Assembly: GCF_023953965.1 (NCBI RefSeq)
Contig: NZ_JAMLIX010000001.1
Coordinates: 1,178,001 to 1,242,000 of the forward strand
Length of the DNA stretch: 64,000 bases
Direction of reading: 5' to 3'
Source: Bosea sp. (in: a-proteobacteria)
GTDB lineage: Bacteria; Pseudomonadota; Alphaproteobacteria; Rhizobiales; Beijerinckiaceae
A program made the translations under genes and the position numbers. Of this stretch, positions 36,204 to 43,722 are shown piece after piece (the stretch's first letter is position 1; each line of letters begins with the position of its first letter). The notes under the pieces were generated by a model. That model saw only the letters and a program-made list of their open reading frames with translations. It made no database searches and had not been told where the DNA came from.

Positions 36204-36925
36204 GCGGCGGATTCGGTGGCGACGAGCAGCCAGTTCGGATCGCGGCTGCCGAGCTGGCGCGAGAAGGTCCAGATATCGTTGACCTCGGAGACCTGCTCGG
36301 CGCTGCCGTCGACGACGCCCCCTTGCGCGTCGCGGGTGACGCTGATCAGCTGCGACACGAAGGCGATCGTGATCTGCGCGGCCTTGCCCTTCACCTCGAC
36401 GGCGGCGAGATCGGCCTTGTCGATCGAGACGAAATTGGATTCAGCCTTCTCGCCACGCTTCTCGCGCTCGGTGATGGCCTGCTCGAAGCCGTCATAGACC
36501 TCCTTGGCGAGCAGGCCCTTCAGCGTCTTGCGGTCGCCGCGGGCAAACGCGGTGACGATCGCCTCATAGGCGGCCTTGGCGCCGTTGACGAAATCATGCG
36601 GATCGAAGCCGGGCTCCTGGCGGATCACCGCCTCGATGCCGGCGCTGACGGGGGAATCGGGCGGGGCGAGATCCTTCCAGCGCTCGGCGGCGAGCGGCTC
36701 GGGCGCGACCGGGTCATTAGCGGCGCCGGGCAGGCGGATCACATTGTCGCGCTTGTCGGCGCCCTGCTGATCAGGCCGCAGCGGCGGCGTCTCGCGGCGG
36801 GCGAAGGGGTCCTTGGGCGGCTGCTCGTGGCCGGTCTTCTGGCCGAGCACGGAACGCAGCTTCCAAGCCACGAAGACGGCGAGCGCCAGGAAGACCAGAG
36901 TCTGCATGTCGAAGGAATTCTGCAT
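36200..36925 (-). CDS. Tim44-domain protein (TimA-like)
   Basis: A 241-residue protein with an N-terminal membrane anchor (TLVFLALAVFVAWKLRSVL, residues 9-27) and a C-terminal Tim44 domain (about 105-235, with PHDFVNGAKAAYEAIVTAFA and DIWTFSRQLGSRDPNWLLVAT). Alphaproteobacterial Tim44 relatives are the probable ancestors of the mitochondrial import motor component and are proposed to act at the inner membrane. The gene is divergent from secB, another protein-export factor, and heads the mltA operon. The 234-base gap to secB shows no assignable motif. Confidence 0.88.
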   Translation of the reverse strand: MQNSFDMQTLVFLALAVFVAWKLRSVLGQKTGHEQPPKDPFARRETPPLRPDQQGADKRDNVIRLPGAANDPVAPEPLAAERWKDLAPPDSPVSAGIEAVIRQEPGFDPHDFVNGAKAAYEAIVTAFARGDRKTLKGLLAKEVYDGFEQAITEREKRGEKAESNFVSIDKADLAAVEVKGKAAQITIAFVSQLISVTRDAQGGVVDGSAEQVSEVNDIWTFSRQLGSRDPNWLLVATESAA

Positions 36926-37168
36926 CGAAAGCTGACCCGCGGCTCCCCGTTTCGTGGCCCTTCAACGCCTCCCGCGCCGGGCCTTCACCTTCATATGGTG
37001 TGACTGGCTCGTAACATCCACCCCCGCGCTTGTGAAGGCGGCTTCTTGTGCCGGGGAAGCGTCCGTGATAGCCGACGCGCGTGACGCTCCACAGCAGGGA
37101 GCGCCGTCCCGAATGCCGGCGATGGCGCGGGATTTCCCGATAAAGCCTGCCAGAACAAGATGGGACCG

Positions 37169-37663
37169 ATGGCCAACGAACTTCCCAACGGCAATGGCAC
37201 CGGCGCCGAGACGGCGCCGAGCTTGAACGCCCTGATCCAGTACACCAAGGATTTCTCCTTCGAGAACCCGAAGGCCCCGCGCTCGCTCGCCCAGCAGGAG
37301 GCGCAGCAGGGCCCGCAGATGTCGCTGCAGGTCAATGTCGGCTCGACCGCTCTCGGCGACAACGATTACGAGACCGTGCTGCGCCTCGAGGGCAAGGCCG
37401 AGGTCAAGGGCGAGACGCTGTTCGCCTTCGACCTGAGCTATGCCGGCGTGTTCCGGCTGCAGAACGTCCCGCAGGAGCACGTCCACCCCGTGCTGGTGAT
37501 CGACTGCGCCCGCATGCTCTTCCCCTTCGCCCGGCAGATCATCGCCGAGGCCGTGCAGAACGGCGGCTTCCCGCCCTTCTACGTGCCGGCGATCGACTTC
37601 GCCGCGCTGTTCCAGCAGCGCATGCAGGAGCTCGAGGGCCAGCCGGGCGCAGCGACCAACTGA
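37169..37663 (+). CDS. secB: Protein-export chaperone SecB
   Basis: SecB is a tetrameric cytosolic chaperone that holds preproteins unfolded and passes them to SecA. The protein has about 164 residues, with conserved core PSLNALIQYTKDFSFENPKA, the YAGVFRLQNVP segment and ARQIIAEAVQNGGFPPFYV. The start is ambiguous between ATG at 37160 and 37169. The latter is chosen because a GGGA lies upstream and MANEL is a natural start. A strong terminator follows. Confidence 0.96.
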   Translation: MANELPNGNGTGAETAPSLNALIQYTKDFSFENPKAPRSLAQQEAQQGPQMSLQVNVGSTALGDNDYETVLRLEGKAEVKGETLFAFDLSYAGVFRLQNVPQEHVHPVLVIDCARMLFPFARQIIAEAVQNGGFPPFYVPAIDFAALFQQRMQELEGQPGAATN

Positions 37664-37690
37664 CCGGCCAAGCCCGGCACAGCGGCGGAC

Positions 37691-37714
37691 AAGGCCCCCT
37701 CGGGGGCCTTTTTT
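37691..37714 (+). terminator. Rho-independent terminator after secB
   Basis: AAGGCCCC pairs with GGGGCCTT around a CTCG loop, ending in seven or more Ts, 27 bases after the secB stop. Confidence 0.9.
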
Positions 37715-37777
37715 CGTTGTTGCGCCTGATTGTTGTCCGTGTGGGGCTGGAACCTCTCTCCATGTCAAACCATTGAT

Positions 37778-37810
37778 GGCGGACGCCCCGGCCGGGCGCC
37801 CGCCTTTTTT
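37778..37810 (+). terminator. Terminator hairpin directly upstream of terC (candidate attenuator)
   Basis: GGCGG (37778-37782) pairs with CCGCC (37800-37804) and CGCCC (37784-37788) with GGGCG (37794-37798). Six Ts follow (37805-37810). The terC ATG is only 17 bases further, with GGAG in between, so there is no room for a promoter after it. Any terC transcript must read through, which is the layout of a leader attenuator or riboswitch expression platform. TerC-family genes are often controlled by Mn-sensing yybP-ykoY riboswitches; I could not match that consensus here. Confidence 0.65.
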
Positions 37811-37827
37811 CATCCGATGGAGACCCG

Positions 37828-38577
37828 ATGGACGCCCTTCTGACGCTCGCCGCCGATCCCGCCGTCTGGGCGGCGCTCGGGGCCCTCACCGCCATGGAGG
37901 TCGTGCTCGGCATCGACAACCTGATCTTCATCTCGATCCTGACCAACAAGCTGCCCGAGCATCAGCGCTCGAAGGGCCGCCGGATCGGCATCGGGCTTGC
38001 GCTGATCATGCGGCTTTTCCTGCTCGGTACCGTCGCCTTCATCGTCAAGCTCACCCAGCCGATCATCTCGATCTTCGGGCAGGGCTTCTCCTGGCGCGAC
38101 CTGATCCTGATCGCCGGCGGCCTCTTCCTGGTCTGGAAAGCGACGAAGGAGATCCACCACAAGGTCGATCCCGACCCGGAATCGGCCCTCGTCCCGGGTG
38201 CCACCCAAGCTGCGGCGCTCGGCTTCGGCGCGGCGATCTTCCAGATCCTGCTGCTCGACCTGGTGTTCTCGGTCGATTCGATCATCACCGCCGTCGGCAT
38301 GACCGAGCATGTGCCGGTCATGGTGGTCGCCGTCATCGTCGCGGTGCTGACGATGCTGCTCGCCGCCGATCCACTGGCGCGCTTCATCGACAGGAACCCG
38401 ACCATCGTGATGCTGGCGCTGGGCTTCCTGCTGATGATCGGCGCCACGCTGATCGCCGAGGGTTTCGGCGTGCATGTGCCGAAGGGCTACATCTACGCCG
38501 CGATGGCGTTCTCGGCGTTGATCGAGGCGCTCAACATGCTGTCGCGGCGCAAGGCTACTGCGCCGCCTCGTCGGTGA
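37828..38577 (+). CDS. TerC-family integral membrane protein
   Basis: A 249-residue polytopic membrane protein with about seven hydrophobic segments. It has the family's acidic metal-site motifs MEVVLGIDNLIFISIL (TM1) and LLLDLVFSVDSIITAVGM (TM4-5). TerC relatives are implicated in Mn or other divalent-metal efflux, in metalation of exoenzymes during secretion, and in tellurite resistance. The neighbouring secB is consistent with a secretion-linked role but does not prove it. Its 3' end overlaps the convergent dnaQ gene by 23 bases. Confidence 0.92.
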   Translation: MDALLTLAADPAVWAALGALTAMEVVLGIDNLIFISILTNKLPEHQRSKGRRIGIGLALIMRLFLLGTVAFIVKLTQPIISIFGQGFSWRDLILIAGGLFLVWKATKEIHHKVDPDPESALVPGATQAAALGFGAAIFQILLLDLVFSVDSIITAVGMTEHVPVMVVAVIVAVLTMLLAADPLARFIDRNPTIVMLALGFLLMIGATLIAEGFGVHVPKGYIYAAMAFSALIEALNMLSRRKATAPPRR

Positions 38578-39271
38578 TGCCGAGATAGCCCTTCCAGAGC
38601 GGCGCCTTGAGCGAGCCGAGGACGAAGGCTTCGTGCGCTTGCAACGCCGCCTCGTCCAGGCGCGGCGGCAGCGGGTGGCGGCGCTGCGGCTTCTCGGCCG
38701 CCGCCATGACGACATCGCCACGGCCGGCCGCCGCCTCGACCCCGAGGCCGAGCGAGGCCTGCTTGCCGCCGATCAGCTCGATATAGACCTCGGCCAGGAT
38801 CTCGGAATCGAGCAGCGCGCCGTGCCTGGTGCGGCGGCTGTTGTCGATGCCGTAGCGGGTGCAGAGCGCGTCCAGGCTGTTGGAGGCGCCGGGATGCCTG
38901 CGGCGGGCCATCGAGAGCGTATCGACCACGAAAGCCTGCTCGACCGGCGGCAGGCCGAGGCGCCTGAACTCCATGTTGATGAAGCCGACGTCGAAGGCGG
39001 CGTTGTGGGCCACGAGCTTCGCGCCGACGATGAAATCGGCGAATTCGTCGGCGATCGCGGCAAAGACGGGCTTGTCGGCGAGGAACGCCTCCGACAGGCC
39101 GTGGACGTTGAACGCCTCGACCGGCATCGCGCGCTCGGGATTGATGTAGACGTGGAAGGTGCGCCCGCTCGGGCAGTGATTGATCAGCTCGACACAGCCG
39201 ATCTCGACGATGCGGTCGCCGTTATTGGCTTCGACGCCGGTGGTTTCGGTATCGAGGACGATCTCGCGCAT
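38555..39271 (-). CDS. dnaQ: DNA polymerase III epsilon subunit (proofreading exonuclease)
   Basis: A 238-residue 3'-5' DEDDh exonuclease. ExoI is LDTETTGVEANNGDRIVEIG, ExoII is LVAHNAAFDVGF, and ExoIII carries the catalytic His/Asp in RRTRHGALLDSEILAEVYI. It proofreads with DnaE in the replisome. The gene is the last of the ppsR-maf-aroE-coaE-dnaQ string next to oriC, a conserved alphaproteobacterial arrangement. The C-terminal ~50 residues (after VVMAAAEKPQRRH) would be the polymerase-binding tail. Confidence 0.95.
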   Translation of the reverse strand: MREIVLDTETTGVEANNGDRIVEIGCVELINHCPSGRTFHVYINPERAMPVEAFNVHGLSEAFLADKPVFAAIADEFADFIVGAKLVAHNAAFDVGFINMEFRRLGLPPVEQAFVVDTLSMARRRHPGASNSLDALCTRYGIDNSRRTRHGALLDSEILAEVYIELIGGKQASLGLGVEAAAGRGDVVMAAAEKPQRRHPLPPRLDEAALQAHEAFVLGSLKAPLWKGYLGITDEAAQ

Positions 39272-39275
39272 CGTG

Positions 39276-39890
39276 TCAGGACCTCGCCGCAGCGCCGCGC
39301 CCGGGACGGCCGGCGAGCGCCCGCAGGATAGAGCCGACCTGCCGCTCGGCGGCCATCAGACCGCGCGACGTGTCCACAAGGAAATGGGCGTGGCGGCGCT
39401 TCTCGGCATCCGGCATCTGGCGCGACAGGATGGCGTCGAGCTTCTCCGCGTTCATGCCCGGCCGGGCGAGGACGCGCGCGCGCTGCACCTGCGCAGGCGC
39501 CGTCACGACGAGGACCGCGTCGCAATGCGCCTGCCCCCCGGTCTCGAGCAAGAGCGGCACGTCGATCACCGCGAGCCCCGCCCCCTCCCGGCGGCAGCGG
39601 GCGAGGAAGGCGTCCTTCTCCTCGCGCACCAGCGGGTGGATGATCGCCTCGAGCCGGCCGAGCGCCTCCGGCTTGCCGAGAACGGCGGCGCCAAGCCTCG
39701 CGCGATCGACCGCGCCATCGACGACCGTGCCGGGAAAGGCGGCCTCGATCGGGCCCGCGGCCCGGCCGCGATGCAGGCGATGCACCGCCGCGTCGGCATC
39801 GTGCAACGGCACGCCACGCTGGACGAACAGCGCCGCCGTTGTCGATTTCCCCATCCCGATCGAGCCCGTCAGGCCCAGCACGAAAGTCAT
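39276..39890 (-). CDS. coaE: Dephospho-CoA kinase
   Basis: CoaE carries out the last step of coenzyme A synthesis, phosphorylating the 3'-hydroxyl of dephospho-CoA. The 204-residue protein has the P-loop LTGSIGMGKST (residues ~7-17), the DADAAVHRL segment, the VIDVPLLLETG Walker-B-like strand and the LSRQMPDAEKRRHA lid helix. It lies four bases from dnaQ and 15 from aroE. Confidence 0.95.
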   Translation of the reverse strand: MTFVLGLTGSIGMGKSTTAALFVQRGVPLHDADAAVHRLHRGRAAGPIEAAFPGTVVDGAVDRARLGAAVLGKPEALGRLEAIIHPLVREEKDAFLARCRREGAGLAVIDVPLLLETGGQAHCDAVLVVTAPAQVQRARVLARPGMNAEKLDAILSRQMPDAEKRRHAHFLVDTSRGLMAAERQVGSILRALAGRPGRGAAARS

Positions 39891-39905
39891 GGCTCACCCG
39901 TCGAA

Positions 39906-40739
39906 TCAGGCTTTCAGGATATCGGCTTCGATCAGCGCGCGCAGGGCCGGCGTCACCGCCGGCATCACGCCGAACCAGCGGGCGAAGCCGGGCGCGGCCT
40001 GATGCAGCAGCATGCCGAGACCGTCGACCGGGATGCCGCCGCGCCGCGCCGCTTCGGTGAGCAGCGCCGTCTTCAGCGGGACATAGACGATGTCGTCGAC
40101 GATGGTGCCGGGCCGCAAGGCCGAAAGATCGATCTCCAGCGGCGGCTTGCCCTGCATGCCGAGCGCGGTCGTGTTGACGATCAGATCGGCCTCACCGACC
40201 AGGGCATGGCGCCCTGCCCAGTCGGCGGCTTCGAGCGGGTGGCCGAGCGCCGCGGCAAGCTCCTCGGCCCGGCCGCGGCTGCGGTTGGCGACGAGGATCC
40301 GCGCGACCCCGCGCGATTTCAGGCCATAGCAGATGCCCCGCGCCGCGCCGCCCGCACCGAGGACGAGCGCGGTGCCGACCCGGCCCTGCCAGCCCGGCAC
40401 GGTGGCATCGAGATGAGCGAGGAAACCGGACACGTCGGTGTTGTCGGCGACGATGCGCCCGTTCTCGCGCCAGAGCGTGTTGACCGCGCCGACGGCCCGG
40501 CCGGCTTCGCTGATCCCGTCGACCAGCGCCATCACCGCTTCCTTATGCGGCACGGTGACGTTGCCGCCTGCGAATTCGCCTTCGCGCAGCCGGCCGATGA
40601 AAGCCGGCAGATCGGCGGGAGCGACATCGATCCGCTCGTAGGAACCGGCGAGGCGATGGGCGCGCAGCCATTCGCCATGGATCAAAGGCGAGCGCGAATG
40701 CGCGATGGGGTGACCGATGACGAAGCAGCGAGGCGCCAT
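39906..40739 (-). CDS. aroE: Shikimate dehydrogenase (NADP+)
   Basis: AroE reduces 3-dehydroshikimate in aromatic amino-acid synthesis. The 277-residue protein has substrate motifs IGHPIAHSRSPLIHGEWL and GGNVTVPHKEAV (catalytic Lys), NTDVSGF (catalytic Asp), and the NADP loop LGAGGAARGICYGL. The ATG at 40739 gives the standard length. It lies between maf and coaE in the origin-proximal operon. Confidence 0.95.
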   Translation of the reverse strand: MAPRCFVIGHPIAHSRSPLIHGEWLRAHRLAGSYERIDVAPADLPAFIGRLREGEFAGGNVTVPHKEAVMALVDGISEAGRAVGAVNTLWRENGRIVADNTDVSGFLAHLDATVPGWQGRVGTALVLGAGGAARGICYGLKSRGVARILVANRSRGRAEELAAALGHPLEAADWAGRHALVGEADLIVNTTALGMQGKPPLEIDLSALRPGTIVDDIVYVPLKTALLTEAARRGGIPVDGLGMLLHQAAPGFARWFGVMPAVTPALRALIEADILKA

Positions 40740-40752
40740 GAAATGGAATCCG

Positions 40753-41379
40753 TTAGCGGGCGAGGCAGCCGAGGTCGCGCAGCGCGGCGATGACCGGCAG
40801 CAGCGGCAGGCCGAGGATGGTGAAATGGTCGCCCTCGACCTTGTCGAAGAGCTGCGCGCCCGGCCCTTCGAGCTGATAGCCACCGACGCTGGCGAGCGCG
40901 CCGGCACCCACGACGGAAAGGTAGCGCGCGATGATATCGGCCTGGAGCGGGCGCATGGTCAGGCTCGCCACCGCGAGCCCCTCGGCCAGCGGCGTTCCAT
41001 CCCGCACGACCACGAAGGCGCAATGGAGCTGATGGGTCCGGCCGGCGAGCGCGGCGATCTGGTCCGCCGCCGCGGCGAGATCCGCCGGTTTGTGGAAGGC
41101 CCGGCCCCCGCAGGTCAGGGTCTGGTCGGCGGCGAGGACGAGGCGGCCGGGATGCTCGCGCGAGACGGCGAGCGCCTTGGCGCAGGCGAGCGCCGCCGCG
41201 ACCTGATCGGGCGGCACGCCGCGATCGACGAGCGGCTTCTCGACGGCGCGCTCGTCGATCTCCGGCTTCACCACCTCGACCGGGATGCCGGCGGCGATCA
41301 GCATGTCGCGCCGCGTCGTGCTGCCGGAAGCGAGGATCAGCGGCTCGGGCGCGAGCCAGAGGCCGGACGCGGCGCTCAT
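40753..41379 (-). CDS. maf: Maf-family nucleoside triphosphate pyrophosphatase
   Basis: A 208-residue house-cleaning pyrophosphatase acting on non-canonical or modified nucleotides such as dTTP/UTP or m7GTP. The N-terminal LILASGSTTRRDML motif binds phosphate, and the catalytic-aspartate region is VLAADQTLTCGGRAFHKPAD. The ATG at 41379 overlaps the ppsR stop (ATGA). The substrate subclass is not resolvable by eye. Confidence 0.92.
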   Translation of the reverse strand: MSAASGLWLAPEPLILASGSTTRRDMLIAAGIPVEVVKPEIDERAVEKPLVDRGVPPDQVAAALACAKALAVSREHPGRLVLAADQTLTCGGRAFHKPADLAAAADQIAALAGRTHQLHCAFVVVRDGTPLAEGLAVASLTMRPLQADIIARYLSVVGAGALASVGGYQLEGPGAQLFDKVEGDHFTILGLPLLPVIAALRDLGCLAR

Positions 41380-42206
41380 GTCGCGATGAATTTCATGCGG
41401 TGGTCGCGCAGCAGGTCGAGAATCGAGGCTGCCGTTTCCTCGATCGAGCGGCGCGTCACGTCGATCACCGGCCAACCCTTGCGGGTGCAGAGCCGGCGCG
41501 ACTGCGTGACCTCGTCGGCGACGGCGGCGGGATCGACGTAGGACGTGTCGTCGTCGGCGCGCAGCGAGAGGAGGCGGTTCTGGCGGATCTGGACGATGCG
41601 GTCTGGGCTGGCGATCAGCCCGACGATCAGGGGTTTCCTGGCGCTGTCCAGCTCCGGCGGCAGCGGGATGTTCGGCACCAGCGGGATGTTGGCGGTCTTG
41701 ATGCCGCGATTGGCGAGATAGATGCTCGTCGGCGTCTTGGAGGTGCGGCTGATGCCGACGAGGATGACGTCGGCATTGTCGAGATCGCCGCCGAGCTGCC
41801 CGTCGTCATGCAGGAGCGTGTAGTTCATCGCGTCGATGCGGCGGAAATATTCGGTGTTGAGCACATGCTGGGCGCCGGGCTTCTCGGACGAGGCCTGGCC
41901 GAGATAGGACTGGAACAGCGACAGCACCGGCTGCAGCACCGAGAGGCAGGGACAGCCGAGATCGCGGCAGAAAGTCTCCAGCTTCTCCTGCCATTCCGGC
42001 TCGACCAGCGTGTAGAGCACGACGCCGGGCGAAGCCTCGATCTCGGCGAGGACACGGGCGAGCTGCGCTTCCGAGCGCACCAGCGGATAGACGTGCTCGA
42101 TCGCCGAGACGCTTTCATATTGCGCGGCCGCCGCCCGGCTGACGGCGATCAGCGTTTCGCCCGTCGCATCCGAGACCAGATGCAGATGGAAATAATTGCG
42201 GACCAC
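41376..42206 (-). CDS. ppsR: Pyruvate, phosphate dikinase regulatory protein (bifunctional kinase/Pi-phosphorylase)
   Basis: A DUF299-family protein of 276 residues that reversibly phosphorylates PPDK or PEP synthase on a threonine, using ADP. The P-loop-like motif VGISRTSKTPTSIYLANRG spans residues ~150-168. The N-terminal FHLHLVSDATGETLI is family-specific. The start is a GTG at 42206 with a GGGGGA Shine-Dalgarno sequence upstream. It is the first leftward gene from oriC and heads the maf-aroE-coaE-dnaQ string. Confidence 0.92.
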   Translation of the reverse strand: MVRNYFHLHLVSDATGETLIAVSRAAAAQYESVSAIEHVYPLVRSEAQLARVLAEIEASPGVVLYTLVEPEWQEKLETFCRDLGCPCLSVLQPVLSLFQSYLGQASSEKPGAQHVLNTEYFRRIDAMNYTLLHDDGQLGGDLDNADVILVGISRTSKTPTSIYLANRGIKTANIPLVPNIPLPPELDSARKPLIVGLIASPDRIVQIRQNRLLSLRADDDTSYVDPAAVADEVTQSRRLCTRKGWPVIDVTRRSIEETAASILDLLRDHRMKFIAT

Positions 42207-42344
42207 GGCATCCCCCGGCCTGAAGCGGTTCCTCGTCCTCTACAGCAATTTCCCGATTCTCCGAATCGCGAAAATGCCTGCCGGAAACGCGCCGTCGTCG
42301 CGGGTGAGCGAAGCAAACCAAGGGGCCCGGCCGATGGGGAGGAG

Positions 42345-42353
42345 TGTGGACAA
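42345..42353 (-). promoter_or_regulatory. DnaA box (TTGTCCACA)
   Basis: One mismatch to TTATCCACA, within the predicted oriC. TGTGGA cores at 42556-42561 and 42567-42572 are weaker sites in the same orientation. Confidence 0.65.
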
Positions 42354-42439
42354 CCGGGCCCGAAACGGGGCGCGGGCGGGCGGCCTGTATAAGCCGTTCC
42401 CGCGGTCAACAGCCGCGCGGCTGTGTATGGTTAAGAAAG

Positions 42440-42455
42440 TGTTTCACGTGAATCA
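42440..42455. promoter_or_regulatory. parS: parS-like site at oriC, overlapping a GANTC site
   Basis: TGTTTCACGTGAATCA matches the 16-bp parS consensus at 15 of 16 positions. The single change (A to T at position 14) creates GAATC, a CcrM target, at 42450-42454. A TTAA half-site sits six bases upstream. Confidence 0.8.
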
Positions 42456-42493
42456 TTGGGGGCGCCGCCACGGCCGCAGCCGATTCCAATTGG

Positions 42494-42508
42494 TTAATAG
42501 AGTCTTAA
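42494..42508. promoter_or_regulatory. CtrA box (TTAA-N7-TTAA)
   Basis: TTAATAGAGTCTTAA is a perfect match to the CtrA consensus and is followed by C. The seven-base spacer itself holds GAGTC, a CcrM methylation site. In Caulobacter, CtrA binding to such boxes silences the origin in swarmer cells. Confidence 0.8.
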
Positions 42509-42654
42509 CGCCCCATCGGGAGGCCCTCCGATCCGCGACTCCCTGTCCCACCGGCTGTGGAGCGGTTGTGGACCCGATTGCGGCGGGCTATCTCCCTGCC
42601 CCCAGGAGTCAAAACAAAAGATTCTCTTCAAGGAGTTTCTTTTAAGAAAGCGGG

Positions 42655-43722
42655 ATGGATGGCCCGGTGGGCATGACGAAAAGCGAGAACCCTGCCCTGC
42701 TGCGCGTGCTCGATGGCGAAGCCCTGCCCGTTCCGCCGATCTGGCTGATGCGGCAGGCGGGCCGTTACCTGCCGGAATATCGCGCGCTGAGAGCGAAGGC
42801 CGGCAGCTTCCTGTCCCTGTGCTACGATCCCGAGCTCGCCGCCGAGGTGACGCTCCAGCCGATCCGACGCTTCGGCTTCGATGCCGCGATCCTGTTCTCC
42901 GATATCCTAGTGGTGCCGCAGGCGCTCGGCCAGAAGCTCTGGTTCGTGGAGGGCGAAGGTCCCAGGCTCGAACCGGTGGCGGATGCGGGGCGGCTGGCTG
43001 AAATCGACGCGCAAGCCGATCAGCGCAAGCTCGATCCGATCCTCGAGACAGTGCGCCGGGTCCGTGCCGCCCTGCCGCGGGAGACCGGCTTCATCGGCTT
43101 CTGCGGGGCACCCTGGACGGTTGCGACCTATATGGTCGCCGGGCGCGGGACGCCGGACCAGGGACCGGCCAAGGCCCTGTTCGGCAACGATCCGGCCCTG
43201 TTCCAGGCGATCATCGACCGGATCGTCACGGCCTCTATCGCCTATCTCGATGCGCAGATCGCGGCAGGCGTCGATGTCGTCCAGATCTTCGACAGCTGGG
43301 CCGGCGCGCTGAGCGAGGAAGATTTCGGGCGCTGGTCCATCGCGCCGACGCGGCGGATCGTCGAGGGCGTGCGGGCGGCGCATCCACAAGCGCGAATTAT
43401 CGGCTTCCCGCGCGGGGCCGGGCGCCTGATCCCGGATTACGTCGCGGGAACCGGGGTCGATGCCGTCGGGCTCGAAACCGATATCGACCGGGATTTCGCC
43501 CGTGAGGCGATCCAGTCGCGGGTGCCGGTGCAGGGCAATCTCGATCCGCTCACGCTGCGCGCCGGCGGGGTGGAGCTCGAGCGCGAGATCGATGCCGTGC
43601 TGGCCGCGTTCTCGGGCGGCCCCTTCATCTTCAATCTCGGCCACGGCATCCTGCCGGATACGCCGATCGCGCATGTCGAGCGCCTGCTGAAACGCGTGCG
43701 GGAGGGAGCGGGCGATGTATGA
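42655..43722 (+). CDS. hemE: Uroporphyrinogen decarboxylase
   Basis: HemE converts uroporphyrinogen III to coproporphyrinogen III. The 355-residue protein has the signature PPIWLMRQAGRYLPEYRALR (~27-46), the FDAAILFSDILVVPQALG catalytic aspartate loop and GFCGAPWTVATYMVAG. The start at 42655 is used; an internal ATG at 42673 (MTKSENPALLRVLDG) is an equally good candidate. It is the first rightward gene from oriC and overlaps hemJ by eight bases. Confidence 0.96.
   Translation: MDGPVGMTKSENPALLRVLDGEALPVPPIWLMRQAGRYLPEYRALRAKAGSFLSLCYDPELAAEVTLQPIRRFGFDAAILFSDILVVPQALGQKLWFVEGEGPRLEPVADAGRLAEIDAQADQRKLDPILETVRRVRAALPRETGFIGFCGAPWTVATYMVAGRGTPDQGPAKALFGNDPALFQAIIDRIVTASIAYLDAQIAAGVDVVQIFDSWAGALSEEDFGRWSIAPTRRIVEGVRAAHPQARIIGFPRGAGRLIPDYVAGTGVDAVGLETDIDRDFAREAIQSRVPVQGNLDPLTLRAGGVELEREIDAVLAAFSGGPFIFNLGHGILPDTPIAHVERLLKRVREGAGDV

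Larger units (their letters stand above)
42207..42654. other. oriC: Predicted chromosomal origin of replication (oriC)
   Basis: A 448-base gap between divergent ppsR and hemE, the only gene-free stretch over 300 bases in the window. It contains a TTAA-N7-TTAA CtrA box (42494), a near-perfect parS (42440), a TTGTCCACA DnaA box (42345, minus strand) and two more TCCACA cores (42556, 42567). It also holds eight GANTC sites (42255, 42263, 42450, 42482, 42500, 42537, 42606, 42620) where one or two are expected at this GC content, and an AT-rich patch at 42606-42650. A hemE-proximal origin is established for Caulobacter and several Rhizobiales. Nearby genes mostly read away from it on both sides. 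Bases 42254-42268 form a CGATTC/GAATCG palindrome. Confidence 0.85.

Noticed and set aside
37715..37777. Classical yybP-ykoY (Mn) riboswitch core ahead of terC
   Set aside because: The GGGGAGUAG-type core was not found. Only the terminator-like part is supported, so it is reported as a candidate attenuator, not a named riboswitch.
42207..42654. A hidden gene, tRNA or CRISPR array in the ppsR-hemE gap
   Set aside because: No open frame with a ribosome binding site, no cloverleaf and no spaced repeats. The regulatory content explains the gap as an origin.
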